Source: Chondrilla cf. caribensis
Lineage: Eukaryota > Porifera > Demospongiae > Chondrillida > Chondrillidae
DNA length: 42,500 nt
NCBI GenBank assembly: GCA_964020155.1
Contig: OZ026565.1
Location: forward strand, 3,616,053-3,658,552
Reading direction: 5' to 3'
Part shown: in pieces, positions 11,525 through 28,653 of the stretch
How positions within the stretch are numbered: the first letter of the stretch is position 1
How the letters are laid out: every line of letters begins with the position of its first letter
The notes under the pieces: model-generated
Database searches by the model: none
What the model saw: only the letters and a program-made list of their open reading frames with translations
Told to the model about the DNA's origin: nothing
Made by a program: the position numbers and the translations under genes

Positions 11525-11852
11525 GTAAGTGTGTACCTGTACCAACGTATGTATGAATGTATGTATGTAATGTATTGTACAGTTTATATGTACAGTCGAA
11601 CCTTATTAATACAAAATCTCTACAGCATAAGATTATTGTTAAGTCCCTACATTTTCAGCTGATGTACACGTGCATTATGTGAGTACTGTCAACATGAAAT
11701 GCTTTTAGCATGGAATTGTGGAATTATCCATAGAATTTCGCGTTATAAGGAGGTTCAACTGTACATTGGTGCGTACGTGGTGTGCTTTGTATGTATGTAT
11801 ATTGTGTATACCTACATATGTACGTATGTACGTACATGCATCAGTGTACCAA

Positions 11853-12920
11853 TAGACCGATTGCGCATTGACGTCATGAAGAACGGAAGTGGTCGCGAAG
11901 GGTGTCATGGGTAGGATTTTACTATGGGGAACACGTACCGATTGTCGAAAAAGGACATTCCTGGCTCTAAGCCTGGTGGAAAATCTCCCGACGATTTGAA
12001 CATTGAACAGCTGAAATGATGGCCAGCCTATCGAAGTGCTTGTAGATCTGGAAAAAAAGCTGAATTAGTTCTGCGGTATGTGATATACCGGTGTTATATT
12101 CCGTCGTGATCGCCGTATAGCTGTGGTTATGGATGCACGTCTTCATAAGTGTATGTGTAAACGATGGATATATTTTGCTGTCTCGTGTAGCGTCAAAGAA
12201 TAGTCCACACGTGCTTAGATATGATTGTTATTTCTTCTGACCTTATATTTTGCCTGCGTGAAAGAAGATTCTCCAAACTGTACATACGTATTCTATACAT
12301 TTCTCGACTGATTGTAAATATGCCACACCACTGTGCTGCATGTTCCCGGCTGTACATCCAACAGCAAGACTTCTCCACATGTCCTTTCACAAGTTTCCAT
12401 CTGGGGCATTGGCAGGTGCTTTCCTCTTGCTGGAAGTGGGTTGCAATCGTTGGGGAAAATAATTGAAAACTACTTGAACTTGGATTTTAGGATTGTTTGT
12501 CCACGTGGTCTTGTGCATTCTTTTTCTACCTGATACCGAATTTACGTGGTACGATTCGGCAGTAAAATCCTTAGTACACACACGTGTGGAACTGAAATAG
12601 TCCAAACTCCCTTACTTTCAACTCTACGTATGTTTTTAGCCTGATTACGACGAAAAGCTGCATCAGATGGAAACTTGTGGAAAGAAAAACACCTGTAGAG
12701 AAGTCTTGCTGTTGGATGTACAACCGGGAACAGCACAGCGGTGTGGCATATTTACAATCAGTCGAGGAATAAATACATATAGTTCCGAAATCTCCTTTCA
12801 CAAAGACAAAATATAACCTATTAACACGTCTTACTATGAGAATCTATACGATGAACACCCTTCGCGACCATTTCCGGTCTTCATGACCGGAAAGGATGAT
12901 GTCAATGCGCAATCGGTCTA
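11853..12920. mobile_element. Non-autonomous DNA transposon with THAP-domain remnants
   Basis: A 1.07-kb insertion splits the CCAATTGG that is uninterrupted in units 1 (about 5340) and 2 (about 8380). Ends are inverted repeats starting AGACCGATTGCGCATTGAC, extending about 60 bp with one small insertion. The target duplication is at most 2 bp (AT). On minus, 12760-12490 contains broken THAP-type sequence: MPHRCAVPGCTSNSKTS, then FHKFPSDAAFRRNQAKNIRR in another frame, then TRVCTKDFTAESY. A second partial THAP start lies on plus at about 12315-12420. The two internal copies face each other. No transposase catalytic region is visible. THAP domains are the DNA-binding part of P-element-like and other transposases. 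Confidence 0.8.
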
Positions 12921-13033
12921 TTGGAGAGTGTGTGTTAGAAGAAATGAGTTTGTGGTGCTTGTACCGGGCCTATGTACGTACCCTCTAATGTGTACAGCCA
13001 TCATGTAAAATCTGTTGTTGTTGTTGTTTACAG

Positions 13034-14041
13034 ATTCCAGTGATGAATTTGTTATTGTCATTCCACCGTGTTTGATCTGGATGCTCCCCTCACTGCTGCT
13101 GGACAGACTCAGCAGAACGCTGTCGAGGTCAGGACCAATGACAGGAATAACACTATTTGTGGAGAAGACAGCATTTGGGGGGGGGCTCCCAGACTGGGAG
13201 GTGCTGTCCTCGCCAGACAGACCACCCCAGCCTATTCCCCAACTAGGACCTAATCCAGACAACACCAGCCCACGTGTTTCGCCAAATGCCACACTGAAGC
13301 AGGCCAGGAGGGATGCCTGCAACTTCAAGTTTCATAGGAAGACCCTCGGTGAAGCCACCATCAAGGAGCCTCTCACCATAGCCACCGGTCTGGTTAATAT
13401 GTTCACAAACTTTGTCAAGGACATCCACGTCCACCACTGCCCACAGGACTCCCCGGCTGGGGACATTAGGCTTGAACCCGTTTATAACAACCAGAATATT
13501 TGTGGACAGAATGACCTCAACACCCCTTTCGAAGGTGGATCAGATGAGGACTTTCAGGTACTTATGTTTGTATGTATGTACATATTTGCTGCTGTGTGTG
13601 TTACAGCACTTGTCTGTGTGCGTCTGCCTCACTGTATGTTCTCCAGACGTTATATTCATCCATCTTGTTTGTCCGTAGGATGCCTGTACAGATTTGGTTG
13701 ACCAAAATATACTTGACTCAGTTGAAGTCGTTCAGCAGGTTGGAGACTGCGACAAATATACTCCAGAGCTCGAACAAGAGTCTACAGTAGAGAACACACA
13801 GGAAGGTATCCAATGTGAAGGAGACAGTTGTGATAACACTTCTACCACGCCTGCTTTCAAGCTTCCAAAGAAGTACACACCTCCACAGGCAAAGTGGGCA
13901 CCTCCTAAAGAACCCACTAGCCTCATGGATAGGCTGGTGAGCATGGGATTCCCGAATCGCCACCTGAACGAGGAGCTGTTGAAGAAGCACAACAACCACA
14001 TAAGAGCTGTTGTCAAAGACCTCCTCGACCACCAGAGTTGA
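13034..14041 (+). CDS. NBR1-like: NBR1-like C-terminal exons, unit 3 (open but with a frame-shifted stretch)
   Basis: Exon A 13034-13557 and exon B 13679-14041 are joined in phase 0. Exon A is open throughout. After SDEFVIVIPPC the missing C shifts the frame, but the codon that is TGA in unit 2 is TGG here (13078-13080). The G-run near 13178 has 9 G (12 in unit 2), and reading continues into the normal PDWEVLSSPD segment. About 38 residues are therefore out of the original frame. The amphipathic segment (GLVNMFTNFVKDI) and UBA (MGFPNRHLNEELLKKH) are preserved, with a 6-bp in-frame deletion early in exon B. Of the three copies this has the longest open frame. Whether it is expressed is unknown; it may equally be a pseudogene. 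Confidence 0.6.
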
Positions 14042-14719
14042 ACTTGCTGTGTGTAATTTACCTACCTACCCACAATAATAATGAAATGTTTCATAGTTTA
14101 GCACCCACACCCAAACACACACTGCATATTATTATTACGAATATATCTATTTCAGACATATGTATGTATTAATTTTGTGAGTGTGTTAAAATGATTTTTA
14201 TAAATTTATGCCGATGCGTACAACTTCATATTATGTGTATTAGTGCATTGTTTAATTATGTTTTGTGCATTGAAAGGTAGTTACGTGGGTCAAAGTTTGA
14301 TCCTATTACACCAAACTCTCCAAACCAACAAGTATCCCCCCCCCCCCACACACACTGGAACTACTTAGGCATCTCTTTTTGGGCTTTGAGGTTATTACGT
14401 TTGGCATACCCGTTATGCCCGAATTCAAGACCAATTTCTAATTCTTGGAATTTCAAAATAGGGCATCTTTTTCAAGTAACCCCTGAAAATTAATTAGAGT
14501 ACCCAATCAGCGATAATAATCACAAATTAGTAGCTACCACTAGTCTATACATAATATTGTTGTCAATCATTCCTGCATTGTCGTACATATGCTGCCTATA
14601 TATAGTGCTCCCCATTTGTGTGGTACATGTAGTGATTGTATAATGATGCATACAACATACAGTACATTGTAATGATTGATTGAGATTGATGAGCTTGAGT
14701 TAAAAAAAAAAATAAAAAA

Positions 14720-15001
14720 GGTCACCCACTCGGGGTCGAACAAACCCATGGTCGGCTTTATAGGGACTTTCCACAGATACTGTGTACTTGGTCATTCCGC
14801 GAATGCAGAAGACACTATTCTAGCTGGGAGGTCAGCCGCGAGTCCCAAAGCTCCCCCCTACGGTTCTTTGTAGAGAGTATTGCAACTGACCACCAGGAAG
14901 TGAGCTCTTTTTTTTCAGAGAAAAAAACCGTCCTCTCGAGGTTTCGAACCCGCGACCTGGAGCCTAGAGTCGTGTCACCTGACCAACCGGCTACCGTGAC
15001 C
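14720..15001 (-). mobile_element. tRNA-like SINE, copy in unit 3
   Basis: Third 282-bp copy of the tRNA-like element, in the same place in the unit. It differs from the others by very few bases (for example CTCTCGAGG instead of CTTTCGAGG). Confidence 0.6.
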
Positions 15002-15308
15002 TATCTATTTTATTATTAGTATCTGCGCTATTTATAGTTGCCCTAAGTGTCAAATTTGATAAAAAATGATAAAAGTGGAGTCGCAGAAGCCTTCCCCAGC
15101 ACTCAAAATACCTGGACGTCTACTTTAGGTTTGGAGAAACCTTCGCTGAAGATATAAAGTTTGGCGAAGCCGTTTCGCTTGAATTCCAGCCGAATTTCTA
15201 ATTCTCGGCCTTTTGAAATCGGCCATCTTTTTGCCTAATATAAATTCACTGTTTCAGTTAGGTGTGTGAAACCATTATGACATTATGTTACCTAAGGACT
15301 CTTGACAG

Positions 15309-15855
15309 ATTCTAATGATCAGTGCGTACTGGAGATGTGTGCAGTGGAAACGAAGTTCTTTCAGTTTTTACTAACCGAAGAAGAACGGAAAGATGACAGT
15401 AAGAAGGAATCGAAATGGAAATTACCTGGAGAAGAAGAGATCCTTCGGAAGATGCAGTCTTCGGAATCCGATATGTCAGCCCACTTACAGAAGAACTTTA
15501 ATCCTAATAAACACATGGGACCCAGCCTTTCCAACGACACGCCTCTGATATACGCTGTCAGGTTCGAGCACAAACTTTCCCTGAACGAATGCCTTCGATT
15601 TGGCGGTGGCCCTTTCGTAACTAACGCCAATGGTCAGACAGCCTTTCATGTAGCGTGTGGTTCTTCTCGTTCGAGTCAGAGAACAGACAAAAAGAGAAAG
15701 GAACTCCTCCAAATGCTCTTAGACCAGCCCGTGAAGAAAGAATATCAACTACCGTTTATCAATGGTTCGGACCGCGAGAGGAGAAATGGAATGGACAAGA
15801 GTTATGTTTATCATCCATCTGTGTGTCTGTTGGACAAGGTGTGTTGTGTGTGTGT

Positions 15856-15928
<73 letters not shown>

Positions 15929-15961
15929 TGTGTGTGTTTGTGTGTGTGTTTGTGTGTGTGA

Positions 15962-16046
<85 letters not shown>

Positions 16047-16238
16047 GTGTGTTTGTGTGTGCGTGTGCGTGCGTGTGCATGTGTGTGTTTGTGTGTGCAT
16101 GAGTGTGTTTGTGTGTGTGTGTGTGTTTGTGTGAGTGTGTGAGTATGTGTGTGTGTGTTCACACGTTTCAATGCTGTGTAGGATGAGAATACACCACTAC
16201 ATCTGGCTGCTCAGCCTGGTCTACTTGGATGTGTTGAA
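15309..16238 (+). CDS. Ankyrin-repeat exons resembling ANKIB1 N-terminus, unit 3 (partial)
   Basis: Exons 15309-15838 and 16182-16238. Differences from units 1 and 2 are Asp to Gly in FGGGPFV, and [15 protein letters not shown] at the start and middle of the second exon. The intron microsatellite is much expanded. Homology to the other units stops about 20 bp after the last exon, where the satellite array begins, so no further exons of this gene can follow here. Confidence 0.55.
15841..16160. repeat. (GT)n/(GTTT) compound microsatellite in unit 3
   Basis: About 320 bp of GT repeat with TTTGTGTGTG interruptions, the expanded version of the tracts at 7844 and 11318. Confidence 0.93.
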
Positions 16239-16269
16239 GTAAGTGTGTACCTGTACCAATGTTTGTATG

Positions 16270-17560
16270 TAATCACGTGATGCATCATAGGTCAAATACG
16301 AATGTACAGACAGACTCCTTACCTAGTGCGGTCCTTCTGATAACAAAAAAGATGCATTTTGATGTCAAGCAAACATTCTCCCCAGTGCCCATATGCCACA
16401 TATAATAAAATGTATGCACTTTTGTATGTATATAAGTGTAATATGCCTTGTGGTGATGACCTGAGCAATTTGACAATTTTTTGCTGGTCACCAAGGCCTA
16501 GCCAGTGTCTGTGCTAAACTGACCAACACAATTTGGGAAGAATTAAGATTGTCCTGAGTGCGCTATAAGCCACGTGGTGACAAGCAAAAAAATGTCATTT
16601 TTTTGGCTTGTCACCACGGCCTCTCCTGTGTGCACGTGATACATCATTAGTCAAATATGAATTCACAGACACTCTTTGACCTAGTGCGGTCCTTCTGATA
16701 ACAAAAAGATGCATTTTGATGTCAACCAAGAATTACCCCCAGTGCCCATATGCCTCATATAATAAAATGTATGTACTTTTGTATGTATATAAGTGTAATA
16801 TGCCTTGTGGTGATGACCTGCAGTAATTTGAAAATTTTTTGCTGGTCACCAAGGCCTAGCCAGTGTCCGTGCTAAACTCACCAACACAATTTGGGATGAA
16901 TTGAGATTGTCCTGAGTGCGCTATGAGCCTCGTGGTGACAATCAAAAAATGTCATTTTTTTGGCTTGTCACCACGGCCTCTCCTGTGTGCACGTGATACA
17001 TCATAGGTCAAATACGAATGCACAGACACACTCCTTACCTAGTGCGGTCCTTCCGATAACAAAAAGATGCATTTGGATGTCAACCAAAAATTCTCTTCAC
17101 TGCCCATATGCCACATATAATAAAATGTATGTACTTTTGTATGTATATAAGTGTAATATGCCTTGTGGTGATGACCTGAGCAATTGGACATTTCTTTGCT
17201 GGTCACCAAGGGCTAGTCCGTGTCCGTGCTAAACTCACCAACACAATTTGGGATGAATTGAGATTGTCCTGAGTGTGCTATATGCCTCGTGGTGACAAGC
17301 CAAAAAATGGCATTTTTTGGCTTGTTACCACGGCCTCTCCTGTGTACACGTGATACATCATAGGTCAAATATGAATGCACAGACACACTCCTTGACCTAG
17401 TACAGTCCTTCTGATAACAAAAAAGATGCATTTTGATGTCAACCAAGAATTACCCCCAGTGCCCATATGCCACATATAATAAAATGTATATACTTTTGTA
17501 TGTATATAAGTGTAATACGCCTTGTGGTGATCACCTGAGCAATTGGACATTATACCTGTC
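16270..17560 (+). repeat. 357-bp satellite, about 3.6 tandem copies
   Basis: The marker CACGTGATRCATCAT recurs at 16274, 16634, 16991 and 17348, giving periods of 360, 357 and 357 bp. Each copy contains a hairpin of about 20 bp per arm (TGGTGACAAGC and GCTTGTCACCA around an A/T-rich loop) and a second GGTGATGACCTG/GCTGGTCACCAAG pair. Open frames seen in it are short and not conserved. The last copy belongs to the inverted arm and has its partner at 4530-4862. Confidence 0.9.
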
Positions 17561-18039
17561 GGGAATGTAATGTAACTAGCCATGGCAATGTATAAGATAA
17601 TCTTCACTCCTTTCATTCATAACTGCCATCACATATTTATTTTACATACAACCATACAACCTCTGACAATAATTCATTGCACAATATAATCATGCAATAA
17701 TAATAACATAAATATTATTATCGTAGCTGGTGGAACACTAATATTATATTATAAATTAATATTATAATACAGTGTACATTGTAATACAAGGCAAGTGAGA
17801 AATCCGTCTATGAACACAATTTAGAAATATATTACACTGTCATGTTTTTGCACACTATACAAAACACCTGGTTGAACTCAAGCACTATATTTGTGTTCCA
17901 CTTCCAAGTGGTGATCTGGGAGGGGAAGTGGAACTGGATGTTGGGGTGCGTTGGTGCATGTCATTAGGATTAGTGAGCCGTCGTGTTAGCTCCTGAACCT
18001 GGAACAAGTAGAATATGTGATGGGAGATAATATTACATA

Positions 18040-18048
18040 ACGTCGTGT

Positions 18049-18084
<36 letters not shown>

Positions 18085-18113
18085 ATGTGTGTGTGTGTGT
18101 GCGTGTGTGTGTG

Positions 18114-18148
<35 letters not shown>

Positions 18149-18237
18149 CATGCATGTGTGTGTGGGGGGGGTGTGCTCATGCATTTATGTATGTGTATGT
18201 ATGTGTGTGCATGCATGTGTGTGTGCATGTGTGTGTG

Positions 18238-18317
<80 letters not shown>

Positions 18318-18331
18318 TGTGCATATGTGCA

Positions 18332-18363
<32 letters not shown>

Positions 18364-18377
18364 CTTGTGCATACGTG

Positions 18378-18446
<69 letters not shown>

Positions 18447-18495
18447 GCATGCTTGTGCGTGAATGCATATGTGTGTATGTGTGTGTGTATGTGTG
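18040..18495. repeat. (GT)n compound microsatellite
   Basis: About 450 bp of GT with ATGCATG and CTTGTGCATA interruptions in the last intron of the inverted SLC26 copy; counterpart of 3743-4045. Confidence 0.92.
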
Positions 18496-18843
18496 CCATT
18501 TTTAATGTTCAATTCCCGCATAATTGACTGCATGTATTGGCAGTCATCTTCTTTGTTATTGTAAGCTTATATTGGTTTGTAATAATGTAGTGAAAAAGAA
18601 AAAATAGCGTATGTGTTTGTGCATGTGTGTAAATCCAGTAACTCACAGTATTGACGGGTCAAATCTTTCTCCCTTGTAAGCCTGTTTCTCCCAATACATC
18701 ATGAACAGCAGGTCGAGACTCTCCTGAACAAACTGGTATCGCTGGAGATACAAGTCAACACATACGTACACATTGTAACACAGTACTGACTGTCTTAGTT
18801 ACAGAATGCACACCCACATACATGTACACACAATATCACACAT

Positions 18844-19019
<176 letters not shown>

Positions 19020-19269
19020 GATACAACATCTCAACTCCAGTTGCATCCACAAACAGCACAGGAGAGCAGTCAATGATGATTGTGTGGTACTTCAGTACAT
19101 GACCATGAGTGGCAATGTTGATCTTCCACTCGTCTGACATTTGAGAGTACTCGTACCTGGCAGCTAGGTAGCCCTGAGTAGGGAAACGGGATGTTGAGAT
19201 GTGAATTGGACTACATACATGTGGAGAGATAATTGTCTACAATGGAGGTAAGTCTGTGCGTACCAGAGA

Positions 19270-19453
19270 TTAGTTCCTACGCACACAGACTAGCTCCTAC
19301 ACACAGCCTAGCTCCTACACACAGCCTAGCTCCTACACACACAGAAGAGTTCTTACACACATAGAATAGCTCCTACACATACAGACTACGTAGCTCCTAC
19401 ACACAGCCTAGCTCCTACACACACAGACTAGCTCCCACAAACACAGCCTAGCT
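19270..19453. repeat. Inverted part of the AGGAGCTAG minisatellite
   Basis: Degenerate TAGCTCCTACACACA units, 18-20 bp, inverted relative to 1804-2130. The right arm of the duplication ends here. Confidence 0.85.
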
Positions 19454-19468
19454 CCTAACCCTAACCCT
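19454..19468. other. Short telomere-like sequence CCTAACCCTAACCCT
   Basis: Two and a half units of the animal telomere repeat (TTAGGG on minus) lie exactly at the outer breakpoint of the right arm. Fifteen bases could be chance, because the adjacent minisatellite already supplies CTCCTA. Confidence 0.4.
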
Positions 19469-19522
19469 GCCTAGTGCACGTATGACACACAGTTTGACCG
19501 AGCATGTTTCGATTGTGAATAC

Positions 19523-19620
19523 CTTGGTCTTCTTAGAATCATGAGACAACTGGTGGATTTCCTTGACAATTTTCCCAGCACTGACATTGGGAGATCCACT
19601 ACAGCTGTACAGACTAATGT
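19523..19620 (-). CDS. Possible orphan exon next to the inverted arm
   Basis: A 98-bp open segment between a minus-strand acceptor (CATGTAG) and donor (AAG before GTATTC). It encodes ISLYSCSGSPNVSAGKIVKE followed by a Lys-rich end. It enters in phase 1 and leaves in phase 0, the same phase in which the neighbouring STAS exon (19173) begins, so splicing into the inverted SLC26 copy would be possible. No family recognised. The rest of 19640-20380 shows no convincing gene. Confidence 0.3.
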
Positions 19621-20386
19621 CTACATGAATATACATACGTAGGTATGTACATTGACAGCTAGGGTTCAGTGTGTGAACATATCATGTCATATCATATGCA
19701 CAAACCATATATAGATCATGTGAATGCATATTGCACACTGCATGTTGCATATGCACACGGCTACAATGTACACTGAATCACTGAGAATGATGCTCACCAG
19801 ATGAGGGTAAACATACAGAATTATCCTACCTCTGAATACTATATGATCAAATTTTGCTGCCACTTTTGATTTGTAAACTTGATACTAAGGTACCACACAC
19901 ACAACCTCCCCAAGGAGTCATTTTGACCCTAATTTGTGGGTATAAGATCTGATGTTGAGCCCACACCACCGCGTACACTACCAAGTACACACAATCTCCC
20001 AACAAAATATTTTGACCGTATTTTTGTAGGTTTTACAAGTATAGAGCTATGGTAGTACGTGTCAAACTCTCAAGGGGATGCATTGTACGGTCTTTTGAAG
20101 AAGATTAACTGAATTAAGCTTCAAATTTGAACAAACGTCACTTTATCATTGTAAAACGTAAACCAACCAAATAAAACATAATATTATACACTCTTGCAAA
20201 TTATTTACCTTTTCAATGTGCGGTAAAGCAATAATTGCATGACGCACAACTGCTTGTGATTTTTGGCGCTGAAATAGCAGAGAGTTCGAGATCTGGCTCT
20301 ATGCTTTCGGCCATTTTTGAGTCGGATACTAAACCTCTTCTCCTCTTACTTCTAAGAGAACGTCACAAACAGGCATACACACGTAC

Positions 20387-20449
20387 CGGGTGGACAATAT
20401 AGATGACCGCACAGCCGCACAAAGCAGCAATGTCATTATTAGCAGCCAT
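20387..20449 (-). CDS. Possible first exon (MAANNDIAALCG...)
   Basis: An ATG at 20449 opens 21 codons ending at a good donor (CCG before GTACGTG), in a more CpG-rich patch. I found no downstream exon in the matching phase. A second open patch follows at about 20330-20220 but ends in TGA. It could be the start of a gene reading toward 19.5 kb, or chance. The remaining 20450-20718 holds nothing clear. Confidence 0.22.
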
Positions 20450-20718
20450 TTTATTGGAGACGTCACCAACGTGGTCGCAATTATTACACAATCAGATGTT
20501 CATAAACAATCTCGTAGAAAACACGCATACACTACATGTGACAAGTACTCATGCAGGTGCATGATTGTAAGTATATTATGTACATGCTTGGATTTATCTA
20601 CATGAATGCATGCTTCTAATAAAGGTATAAATGTATAAACGGAAAAAAGTGAATGCATAAACCAAGTACTAATCTGCATGCATGTACGCAGTTAGTTATG
20701 GATGACTCATCTTCCATG

Positions 20719-25891
<5,173 letters not shown>

Positions 25892-28653
25892 CTAACTACT
25901 GATAATTCCTTCTTTCAATAGTTCTTCTTTAAGATTTGCTCTTGCGAGCTCTATAGCTTCATGCTTTCTCTTTTGATTCTTCCCTTTAGCCTCTTTCCCA
26001 GTGGCCACATCAATTGCTTTAGCAGAGTTAACGCGTTTTCCTTTATAATAATTACTCTTATAAACAAAGGAGTTAATGTTTCTCTCTTCAAATGTCGGCT
26101 TTCTCTGGATCACTACAGGTTCTATTTCAGAATCTAAAAAGTAACATGTAGCAGACATTGTGATCGCATGCATGCATGACATGCAAACTAAAAACTACAT
26201 ACCAAATATGGTAGCAGGCAGGCTGGGTACAAGACTGCTGGGTTTGGATATCTTCTATAAAAGGGCACACACCTAGCTGTTACAGCCGAACAGTACATGT
26301 ACATATACATATGAGCATAAATTCCTCTATTATTAGTGGACATTATTATGCCTACAAACAATCACACGCAGCTAACTTGGAGCAATTGTGGATGGAGTTG
26401 GAGCCACAGTTGAGGGTTCACTGACAGCCACTGGAGAAGTTGCAGTAACTTGTGTGAGGTTGATACCTAACAATAGGGATATATAATGATACATGTAATT
26501 GCGTATGTAATGTGAATCTGACCACGGTGCTGTGATTGAAGAGAATACAAATGAAAGTCTCCTTCGTAAAAAGTACATTAATATACTGTATTTATATACA
26601 CACATATACTGACTCCGTAACTGTATATACAAACCTAAGTAAACTATCATGGTGAATTAGCCACAACAGATTTCACCCTCTCATGTACATACATACAATC
26701 ACAGGAATAAACTATAGGCTCTAATTTTGCTGGAGACATGAAAATATACTACTATTATACTACATAATGAGTGAACTCACTATAGGGTGGTAGTCCCTTG
26801 TCATTTTTCATATCTTCTCCGAGGTTGTTCATCTTGGGATAGCCTGCTGCACTGATCATAGCTTCACACAATTTATGGATGCTGTCGGATGAAGCATGAG
26901 CATGGAGATGGAGGAACAGGTTTGCAGTAGCTTGATCGTTGCTTGTGTTACTCATCTCGAACGACAATTCTGCAGGAACTACCTTGTCCATCTCCAGCCT
27001 GGTACGAATAGCACTTGAGACTACGACATCCAAGAAACAATCCTTGTACTTGTCCAAGAATGGTCCGGGCACAAAGTCCTGAATCAAAACTGCAAACAAA
27101 CAAAGTGCAAACTCAGCAGCTGATAATTTACTAATTGTGTATACTAGTTTACATTGGTTGACCCCCCTACGGTTTGTTGTTCAGTTTATGGGATACATTA
27201 CACACATATATACATAATTGTGTTAGGTAGGTCCCTAGGGAATTGATATATACCAAGCCAAAGCATAATAATAGTACCTCCAATATCAGTTCTGATGGCA
27301 TACAAGTATGTATAAATGTCAATGTTAGATAGCATACAATGATGTATCATACGATTCATGATGGAAATGGTATTGAAAAGTTCCACAGGGTTTCCTTGTG
27401 ATACATTGTGCATAGTTGCATTAATGTTAATACATCAACAAGGAACAATTGACAATAGTAATAATGTGTTATGTGTTTACATATACTACACATGTTTTGA
27501 CTTGTGATGTATGCTTGTATAAGCTACATACATTCCATAGTACATGGATGAATGCACAGTCCTGCTATCCAAGGTATTATAGATACAGCAATAGCAGTAG
27601 CAGGCATAGGTACATTTTGACATTGACACATGCAGTCCTCCTGTACATACATACCCTATATTACATCAGTCATATAATGATCATTCTAACGTAGAGTTGC
27701 TGGAATGTGAAAAATTGATTTACTATACCATTTACTATATACACAGTTACTGTACCTCTGACTGAGCCGAGGCTATGTTGTAGCGTCTTCATCTCGTGCT
27801 CCAGTTCACGACTGGTCGGTCTCTTTTCAGGGCGATTGTGCAGGCACTTCTCAACAACAGGCATGAAGCACTCCTTCTCTTGAGGTGTGAATTTGTCTAG
27901 GTGTTCCTGACGGCGTTGAAACTCTGTGTAACCAATGAGTATATCATCATCATTAAACCCAGTGGGAGGTCCCGGGTGTGGCCATTCATGCGTTACCATG
28001 GTGATTACCACATTGCCATAAGAGAAAACATCGCGTTTATCATCATATTTGGGAGGAACCCGTTGAGCTTCAGGAGCAATAAAGGCCTGAGTGCCCTTCA
28101 CGGATGACTTGTGAGTCGACTTTGACGTATCAACAGCTCGAGACAAACCAAAGTCCGTCAATTTGGCCAGAAAGGTTGTTTCATTCAATAAGACATTGTT
28201 AGGGCTGAGATCACAGTGCACCAGGACAGGTTGTTGACTGTGAAGGTAGCACAGGGAACAAGCAACTTGTTGAAGAACGTAGACTTTATCAGTCAGTGCG
28301 AACTCCTCTTTTCTGTGATCCACTAAGAACTCCCACAAAGTTGTGTCCATCTTCTCGAGGATGAACATGGGGATTCGTTGAGATTGATCTTCAAAATACA
28401 CCCCAAAGAGTTTCACGATTTGAGGATGACGAAGCTCGGCCCACTTTCTACACTCCTCTGCAAAATCTGCAATGCAGCTTTCATCATCCAAGTAAAATTC
28501 CTGGGGCTGCTTACAGGCACACAATACATTGTTATGGATGACTTCTGTCACTTTAGCATTCATCCCCTTCCCCAGTAGTTTACCAGTTTGCTGAACTTGA
28601 GAAATTACTAAGTGACCGAATAGTCCAGAAATGCTCAGTGATCTGACAGCCAT
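25892..28653 (-). CDS. RIP-like protein kinase with CARD, no Death domain (4-5 exons)
   Basis: Exons on minus: 28653-27756 (kinase), 27089-26781 (CARD), 26466 to about 26372 (Ser/Thr/Pro tail), probably 26254-26203, and 26133-25892. The kinase keeps Lys48, HCD (146-148), Asn153, DFG (167-169) and APE (193-195); the glycine loop is LGKGMNAK. The CARD-like domain (FLDKYKDCFLDVVVSSAIRT to AGYPKMNNLGEDM) is paralogous to the one in the neighbouring gene, and both flanking introns are phase 1. The last exon gives a Lys-rich tail (GKEAKGKNQKRKHEAIELA) ending in TAG at 25892. The third exon reads into TAG at 26372-26374, so either it is terminal or an internal donor is used; the small exon 4 fits exon 5 in phase. 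The 26.1-26.8 kb part of the model is uncertain. Confidence 0.75.

Larger units (their letters stand above)
5329..16258 (+). repeat. Three tandem copies of a ~3.4-kb gene-fragment unit
   Basis: Units span about 5329-8370, 8371-11841 and 11842-16258. Each begins with a CATCAGTGTACCAATTGGAG-type block and runs through NBR1-like exons, a tRNA-like SINE and ankyrin exons in the same order and strand. Offsets between equivalent points are 3474 bp (unit 1 to 2) and 8001 bp (unit 1 to 3). Unit 1 is shorter by about 62 and 372 bp (deletions in the NBR1 part). Unit 3 has a 1.07-kb insertion and ends early, joining satellite DNA at about 16258. Non-coding parts between 6036-6700, 7001-7300 and 8059-8499 (and their equivalents) contain only diverged repeats. 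One pair of related blocks surrounds the SINE (about 6420-6480 and 7180-7240). Confidence 0.93.

Noticed and set aside
13078..13185. Programmed frameshifting in NBR1 at the G-run
   Set aside because: Unit 3 is open without any shift and unit 2 stops before the run, so mutation and slippage explain the pattern without recoding.
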